The notes beneath the pieces are model-generated. The model did no database searches and was not told the DNA's origin. It worked only from the letters and a program-made list of their open reading frames with translations. From Winogradskyella sp. (GTDB taxonomy: Bacteria; Bacteroidota; Bacteroidia; Flavobacteriales; Flavobacteriaceae), in the NCBI RefSeq assembly GCF_028282165.1, contig NZ_JANQIM010000038.1, positions 1 to 34,529 of the forward strand: DNA of 34,529 nt. The letters run 5' to 3'. Each line of letters begins with the position of its first letter. Position 1 is the first letter of the stretch. Of this stretch, positions 29,968 to 34,529 are shown piece after piece. Position numbers and translations under genes: made by a program.

Positions 29968-32192
29968 TCTAATTGCTTTTGCTTCAATAACTTTTCAACG
30001 GTAAGTAAGGATACCAGATATGATAGTGTCGATTCGGCACCTTGGTTAAGATTAACACCATGTTCTTCTATACCATCATGTCCCCCACCAGTCGCAGGAT
30101 TATAAACAATTTGACTTAGCACATTATTACCCATAAACCAGGTAAAGGCACATATAAGGAGATCGTAATAGCGGTAATCGTTGGTAACCTTGTAGGCAAT
30201 CTCCAAACATTCTATAAGTGAAGCTATTTCAACGGGTTGCTGACCAAATTGATCAATATGATTGGTACTTTCCTTGGTAATCTGACTACGGTTTGAGATA
30301 GGATTGATCATCCCCTCGTGGTACATATTGGCAATCAAAAATTCCAAACTCTGAACAGCGATGGTCTTATACTTTTCATTTTTAGTGATTTCAAAAGCAT
30401 AAAACAACCCTTCGGGAATATCACTGTTAGAATAGCTCAAGTTGCTTTCGAACCAATGCCACAATTCTGAAGCGGTATTGTCATAAAGCGCACAGAGATG
30501 GTCTGCCAAAGTTATAATTCGCGATTTAAAATCGTAAGTGCTGTTGGCAAGCATCAATCCTGAAAACGCCTTGATTAATTTCCCGACGGCCCTAGGCGAT
30601 TTTACCTGTGGTATTAAAGGAATGTAGGTATTTAAAATAGCTTTGGCTATAGCTTTAGATTCTTGACTTGACAAATTACTATTAATCACTTCACTAAGTC
30701 CTAAAACGGCCCTTGACGCTGCTTCGTCTGTATTGACATAGTAGTTCTGATCCGTAAACTTGCCAAACTCATCAACATAATTCAAAAATATACCATCCTT
30801 AAGCTGGCACGATTTTATAAAGTTCAAATAAATCGCTTCAAGATGTGCTATGGATGCGTCTTCGGGATACATAGCGCGATACTTCAACAACACATAAAGT
30901 GCCCTGGCATTATCATCCAAAGTGTAACCGTAGTCTTTGTTCGGATATTCAAAATCCGTGAATTGGTACATCCCAATCTCATCGGTAATATTAATGAAAT
31001 GGTCTAGATTAAGTTTAGGCTTTGTATAGATCAATCTACCATCGATTTTCAAGATACCCCTAAAAATTTCAGCGTAAGCAATTGCTATGTTTTCCCAAAG
31101 TCCTTTGCGCGATAGAATATGTGCTCTAATACTCAACTCCTTTCTTAAGGCTTCGTCGTCGATAAGCTTATTGATTTTTAAAGCCAAATCCTGACTATCC
31201 CCAAAATCGAACGATAATGCAGCATTCTGGTCCAAAATCTCCTTGGCATGCGAAATAGGTGTGGTTAATACTGCGCATCTGGCACCTAAGGCGTAGGTCA
31301 ACGTACCACTAATAGCTTGTAATGGATTTTTGGAAGTGAACAAATAAATATCTGTCATTTCTAAGTATTCCAGTAGCTCATCCAATTCCAAAAATCTATT
31401 GATAAACCTCACATTGTCCTCTAGCCCGTTTTCTCTTACTTTCTGCTCTAAAAACTCCCTGTAACTCTCGCCTTCGTGCTTTTTAACTTCAGGATGTGTT
31501 TTTCCTAATACAAAATATATAGTGAAGTCACGACGTGTTACTTGTTTTAAGGCATCTAATGCCAATTCAATCCCCTTATTTCTGCTTAAAAGCCCAAAGG
31601 TGCTGAGTACTATTTTGTTTTTACAATTGTACTTTGCCTTTAAAACCTCAGGGGGTACAGACGGTCTTAAATGAAATCCATGAGGAATAGTTTTAATTTT
31701 ATGCTCTGGGATCTGATAAGTTTTTATCAATAATCGCCTAGAATGTGCGGTCATCACAATAGCTAATTCACTATTATTGATGAGATTAAACACTACGGAT
31801 TGCATTTGCACTTCAGGCTCTGGCAATACTGTATGAAGCACCAAAATATAAGGCTTTGTAAGCCTTGAGGTCAATTCTAAAATGTCTTTGCCAAATTCCC
31901 CAGAGTAGAGGCCGAATTCATGTTCTAAAACTACAAGTCTTATGGAGTCATCCGCATTGATTTTTTCTGAAAGTGTAATATAACCATCAATCGATTTTTC
32001 AACTTCAAAAATAACTTCAGGAGGATAAGTTCTATCAACCTCAGCATGCTCATTGAGCGCAGCTACAACCAAATCAAAATTAGATTTGAAGGATTTATTA
32101 ATCGCGTTAATGGTGTCTTGTGTAAATGTTGCTATACCACATTCTCTTGGAGGATAGCTATTTATAAAGAGGACTTTAGGTTTAGTAGTCAT
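29949..32192 (-). CDS. GT4 glycosyltransferase fused to a C-terminal helical (alpha/alpha barrel-like) domain
   Basis: The N-terminal half (about 1-375) is a GT-B family 4 glycosyltransferase: PRECGIATFTQDTINAI at the start, LVVLEHEFGLYSGEFG, VMTAHSRRLL, TIPHGF, LLSRNKGIELALDAL, and a donor site TSKNPLQAISGTLTYALGARCAVLTT (an ISGT variant of the usual EGxP region). The C-terminal half (about 385-747) is all-helical with spaced aromatic/acidic motifs FTDFEYPNKDYGYTLDDNARAL, LWHWFESNLSYSNSDIPEG and GGGHDG...LNQGAESTLSYL, like (alpha/alpha) toroid carbohydrate-active domains. The protein has no signal peptide and is cytoplasmic. It overlaps the GH130 gene by 11 bp, so the two are a functional pair, probably acting on mannosides. 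Confidence 0.85.
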   Translation of the reverse strand: MTTKPKVLFINSYPPRECGIATFTQDTINAINKSFKSNFDLVVAALNEHAEVDRTYPPEVIFEVEKSIDGYITLSEKINADDSIRLVVLEHEFGLYSGEFGKDILELTSRLTKPYILVLHTVLPEPEVQMQSVVFNLINNSELAIVMTAHSRRLLIKTYQIPEHKIKTIPHGFHLRPSVPPEVLKAKYNCKNKIVLSTFGLLSRNKGIELALDALKQVTRRDFTIYFVLGKTHPEVKKHEGESYREFLEQKVRENGLEDNVRFINRFLELDELLEYLEMTDIYLFTSKNPLQAISGTLTYALGARCAVLTTPISHAKEILDQNAALSFDFGDSQDLALKINKLIDDEALRKELSIRAHILSRKGLWENIAIAYAEIFRGILKIDGRLIYTKPKLNLDHFINITDEIGMYQFTDFEYPNKDYGYTLDDNARALYVLLKYRAMYPEDASIAHLEAIYLNFIKSCQLKDGIFLNYVDEFGKFTDQNYYVNTDEAASRAVLGLSEVINSNLSSQESKAIAKAILNTYIPLIPQVKSPRAVGKLIKAFSGLMLANSTYDFKSRIITLADHLCALYDNTASELWHWFESNLSYSNSDIPEGLFYAFEITKNEKYKTIAVQSLEFLIANMYHEGMINPISNRSQITKESTNHIDQFGQQPVEIASLIECLEIAYKVTNDYRYYDLLICAFTWFMGNNVLSQIVYNPATGGGHDGIEEHGVNLNQGAESTLSYLVSLLTVEKLLKQKQLEEQVNN

Positions 32193-33225
32193 GAGTAGGG
32201 AGTTTTAATAAGTATTCTAATAACTCAGAAAGCTTTGTTTTAGCAACAGCAATAGTGTTGTCCGCAGCACCATAATAGATATAGAGATCATCATCAAACA
32301 AACTGGTTCCTGAAGGAAAACAAACATTGTTGACATAACCCACTTTTTCATAAGGTTGATCTGGTGAAAACAAAGGTTTATCGAGTCTGTGTGTCACTTT
32401 TGTTGGGTCTTTTAAATCCAACAGAGCAATGGTTGCGTGATAATTTCTTCCTTTGGGCGTCGATTGAACACTATGATTAATAAGTAACCAACCATGTTGT
32501 GTTTTTATTGGTGGAGCACCAGCTCCAATATGCATATTTTCAAAATCGAACAAGGGATCCATCAATATGTATTGATTGAGATGAAATAAATAGTCTTTCC
32601 AAAATGCTTTATCCAAGTCTGAAAAACTTTTGAATTTCACCCACTGCATCCCGGGCAAAAGTCGGTGTATCATCATAAAATGGCCATCGATCTTTTCAGG
32701 AAATAATACAACATCCTTATCCCAAACTTTATACTTTGTTTTATGGATCAATCCACGGTCAATATAGGTCTGTAGATGCTCAAAATATTTTGGGAAAATG
32801 GACCTATTGTTATCTAAAGCTATTTTGTAGGATTGCAAAGACGCCGAAGGTGTAATAATGCCATGCTTCTCAAACTGCTTCAAATCGGTACTCGTCGCTA
32901 AGCATCCGAGGGCATTCTTACCGTCGTAACCCGTATAGGTGATATAGTAAGTACCATCAATTTTTACGATTCTCGGGTCTTCAACACCATGAATCTCGTA
33001 GTTTTTCTCAGGAAAAATTATGGGGATATCATGTCTAGATTTTAGATTAATAGGACCGTCAAAATCGCAATAACCAATAGTCGAGAAATTACCGTCTTTA
33101 AAAGCACGATAAAGCATTTTTACATGATTCCCTTCCTGAATAACAGCAGGATTTAAGACTCCAGCACTTTCAAAATCGTGTGACGTTGCTTCTAAAATAA
33201 CACCAAGCTTTTCTACTTTTAACAT
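32182..33225 (-). CDS. GH130 family glycosidase/phosphorylase
   Basis: This is a five-bladed beta-propeller enzyme of glycoside hydrolase family 130 (347 residues). Family marks are the N-terminal SAGVLNPAVIQEGNHVKMLYRA, the key YEIHGVEDPRIVKIDGTYYITYTGYDG block (catalytic Asp in VEDPR, about residue 84), MIHRLLPGMQWVKF, GAGAPPIKTQHGWLLINHSV and YVNNVCFPSGTSLFDDDLYIYYGAADNTIAVA. GH130 members phosphorolyse or hydrolyse beta-mannosides; the exact linkage is not readable here. There is no signal peptide, so it is cytoplasmic. It is the first gene of a two-gene operon with the GT4 fusion (11-bp overlap). Confidence 0.9.
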   Translation of the reverse strand: MLKVEKLGVILEATSHDFESAGVLNPAVIQEGNHVKMLYRAFKDGNFSTIGYCDFDGPINLKSRHDIPIIFPEKNYEIHGVEDPRIVKIDGTYYITYTGYDGKNALGCLATSTDLKQFEKHGIITPSASLQSYKIALDNNRSIFPKYFEHLQTYIDRGLIHKTKYKVWDKDVVLFPEKIDGHFMMIHRLLPGMQWVKFKSFSDLDKAFWKDYLFHLNQYILMDPLFDFENMHIGAGAPPIKTQHGWLLINHSVQSTPKGRNYHATIALLDLKDPTKVTHRLDKPLFSPDQPYEKVGYVNNVCFPSGTSLFDDDLYIYYGAADNTIAVAKTKLSELLEYLLKLPTHDY

Positions 33226-33355
33226 AGCTTAAGGAGATATAAGCTAAATATATGGAAAATAAACGGGTATTATTTTATCAAATCAATAATATATGTATAA
33301 TTATTATGAGAATACTACAACAATATCACTCCATAATAATCTTCATGCTTCTTCA

Positions 33356-34529
33356 TTATTGTTCTGAAAGCGATTTAACCATCTCATAGAGTTCATCAAG
33401 TTTTGTTTTGAGTTCTTGATTTTCCTTTTCTAAAATTTCAACTTTGGTATTTAATGCTTTAATTGATTGAACATAGAGTGCATCATAGGTACCATAAGCC
33501 GTTTGGTAATAGCCTTGGTTGTCTAAACTCACATTTTCAGGAAATACTTGTTGCAATTCTTGCGCAATGAAACCATATTGTTGTCCTTCTGGACGATTAT
33601 TACCTGTTTCTTGATCATTCCATTCATAGGTAACACCTCGCATTCGTAACAGTTTATTCAGGGCATCTTGTGCATTAAACGTTTTAATATTCTTCTTTAA
33701 TCGTCTATCACTGTTAGCAAGCCAGTCTCCAGCGACTGTTTTAGAAGCCGTACCATTGACCTCTAAAATATTGGTCGTTGGTATTCTCGACAATCCAAGT
33801 CTACCATTCTTCAGCAAGGTCATTGCATTATTAACACTATTGTTAGCCACCACGAATAAGCGATCGGCTGCATTGAACGTTGTTGTACTCACTGGGGTAT
33901 AAGCATTGCTTTCATAACCAATTACCGTCTCGGCAAAAGAATAAGCCGTAACATTAGTACCAATGGCTACAGATTCGTTTCCAGATGCTACCGTTCCATT
34001 TCCAATGACCACTGCATTCTCTCCACTCGCATCTGAACCTCCCAAAGATATACTACCGTCACCAGAGGCTGTTCCTGCCCAAGCCAAAGAAATCTCACCA
34101 TTAGCAACACCTCCATAAAGCGCTGTGGCACCATCTCCTGAAGCCTGTCCTAATGTTAAAGCGGTTGCATTGGCTCCAGATGCATTAGCACTACCGCCTA
34201 TGGCAAAAGATCCGTTACCGCTTGCGGTACTCCCACCTCCTATAGCTACTGCACCAACAGCTGAGGCAATCGAACTGGCACCATAGGCAAAGCCTCTATC
34301 CGCAGTAACATTACCACCTTGAATCGCAACTGAATTTTCACCACCTGCATCTGCACCACCTAATGAGATGGCGCCTCCACCTGTGGCCGATCCAGCCCAT
34401 GCTAGTGATATCTCACCACTAGCGACGCCACCATAAAGCGCTGTTGCACCATCTCCTGAAGCCTGTCCTAGTGTTAAAGCGGTTGCATTGGCTCCAGATG
34501 CATTAGCGCTACCGCCTATGGCAAAAGAT
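33356..34529 (-). CDS. Repeat-rich head protein with S74 intramolecular chaperone domain (5' end missing)
   Basis: The frame is open to the window edge, so the start lies beyond 34529 (391 codons visible including the stop). The upstream part is made of YadA/collagen-head-like repeats with motifs such as ASGENAVVIGNG, NESVAIG, AVAIGGGSTASGNGSFAIGG and EISLAWAG. A 106-residue unit is repeated in near-identical DNA with a period of 318 bp. The end carries an S74 chaperone of autoprocessing tail fibres: SDRRLKKNIKTF (Ser-Lys dyad region), GVTYEWNDQ, QYGFIAQELQQVFPE, and a terminal coiled coil (KVEILEKENQELKTKLDELYEMVKSLSEQ). It is probably a trimeric surface or fibre protein. There are no phage genes nearby. 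Confidence 0.85.
   Translation of the reverse strand, partial: SFAIGGSANASGANATALTLGQASGDGATALYGGVASGEISLAWAGSATGGGAISLGGADAGGENSVAIQGGNVTADRGFAYGASSIASAVGAVAIGGGSTASGNGSFAIGGSANASGANATALTLGQASGDGATALYGGVANGEISLAWAGTASGDGSISLGGSDASGENAVVIGNGTVASGNESVAIGTNVTAYSFAETVIGYESNAYTPVSTTTFNAADRLFVVANNSVNNAMTLLKNGRLGLSRIPTTNILEVNGTASKTVAGDWLANSDRRLKKNIKTFNAQDALNKLLRMRGVTYEWNDQETGNNRPEGQQYGFIAQELQQVFPENVSLDNQGYYQTAYGTYDALYVQSIKALNTKVEILEKENQELKTKLDELYEMVKSLSEQ
34119..34529 (-). repeat. 318-bp tandem repeat inside the S74 protein gene
   Basis: Bases from about 34119 to 34225 are almost identical to 34437-34529 (few substitutions, all in frame), with a spacing of 318 bases. The second copy runs off the window, so the copy number is unknown. 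Confidence 0.85.

Noticed and set aside
33356..34529. Prophage boundary at the S74 protein
   Set aside because: No phage structural, replication or integrase gene is visible; S74 proteins with head repeats also occur as ordinary flavobacterial surface proteins.

Overview
The window looks like a piece of a Flavobacteriaceae (Bacteroidota) chromosome. The signs are low GC, a type IX secretion sorting domain, the marker protein families DUF2853, DUF2490 and CvfB, menaquinone synthesis genes, and many copies of the Bacteroidota -7 promoter motif TAnnTTTG. I saw no rRNA, tRNA, CRISPR array, transposase or integrase gene.

Layout. (1) 1-6220: a thioredoxin-fold gene cut by the window edge; nnr (NAD(P)HX repair); a GNAT acetyltransferase broken at an A8 run; a T9SS-secreted protein; holA; a small HsdR_N-type nuclease-fold protein; and a family 2 glycosyltransferase. 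(2) 6325-20651: an OmpA-like lipoprotein, then menaquinone genes spread over several minus-strand blocks. These are menE and menC (with a CPBP protease and a DUF2490 protein), menA and menB, then menI, menF and menD. A sterol-desaturase/SDR pair, a UPF0173 hydrolase, cvfB, DUF2853 and an unrecognised conserved gene lie between them. Together the men genes cover chorismate to demethylmenaquinone except for MenH; MenG is also absent. (3) 20706-24798: an alpha/beta hydrolase, a GNAT protein, a YtxH protein, and an ECF sigma factor / HEAT-repeat anti-sigma-like / DUF4097-like operon, separated by palindromic repeats. (4) 24.8-27.7 kb: an AT-rich accessory stretch with two unrelated genes on the minus strand (a WG-repeat protein and a protein with an Rx4H HEPN-like motif). 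Each gene is bounded by its own private inverted repeat and followed by a related structured element. (5) 27.7-29.8 kb: a class III CoA-transferase lying between two direct copies of the promoter region of an AraC/GyrI-like regulator. (6) 29.9-33.2 kb: a GT4 glycosyltransferase fused to a large helical domain, overlapping a GH130 enzyme. (7) 33.36 kb to the edge: a repeat-rich head protein ending in an S74 intramolecular chaperone domain, with its 5' end outside the window.

The observation I would check first is region 4. The two genes and the elements at 25078-25165, 26489-26680 and 27322-27507 have the architecture of integron gene cassettes: a gene start complementary to the gene's own end, AAC/GTT triplets at a junction, and a foldable spacer. 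There is no recognisable integrase in the window, and the core sites do not match the attC consensus well. Other observations are several genes whose -7 box sits 4-12 nt from the start codon (probable leaderless mRNAs), a long hairpin in the 5' leader of the unrecognised gene at 15512, and the duplicated AraC promoter. All functional calls come from reading motifs and recalling families. No database search was run.
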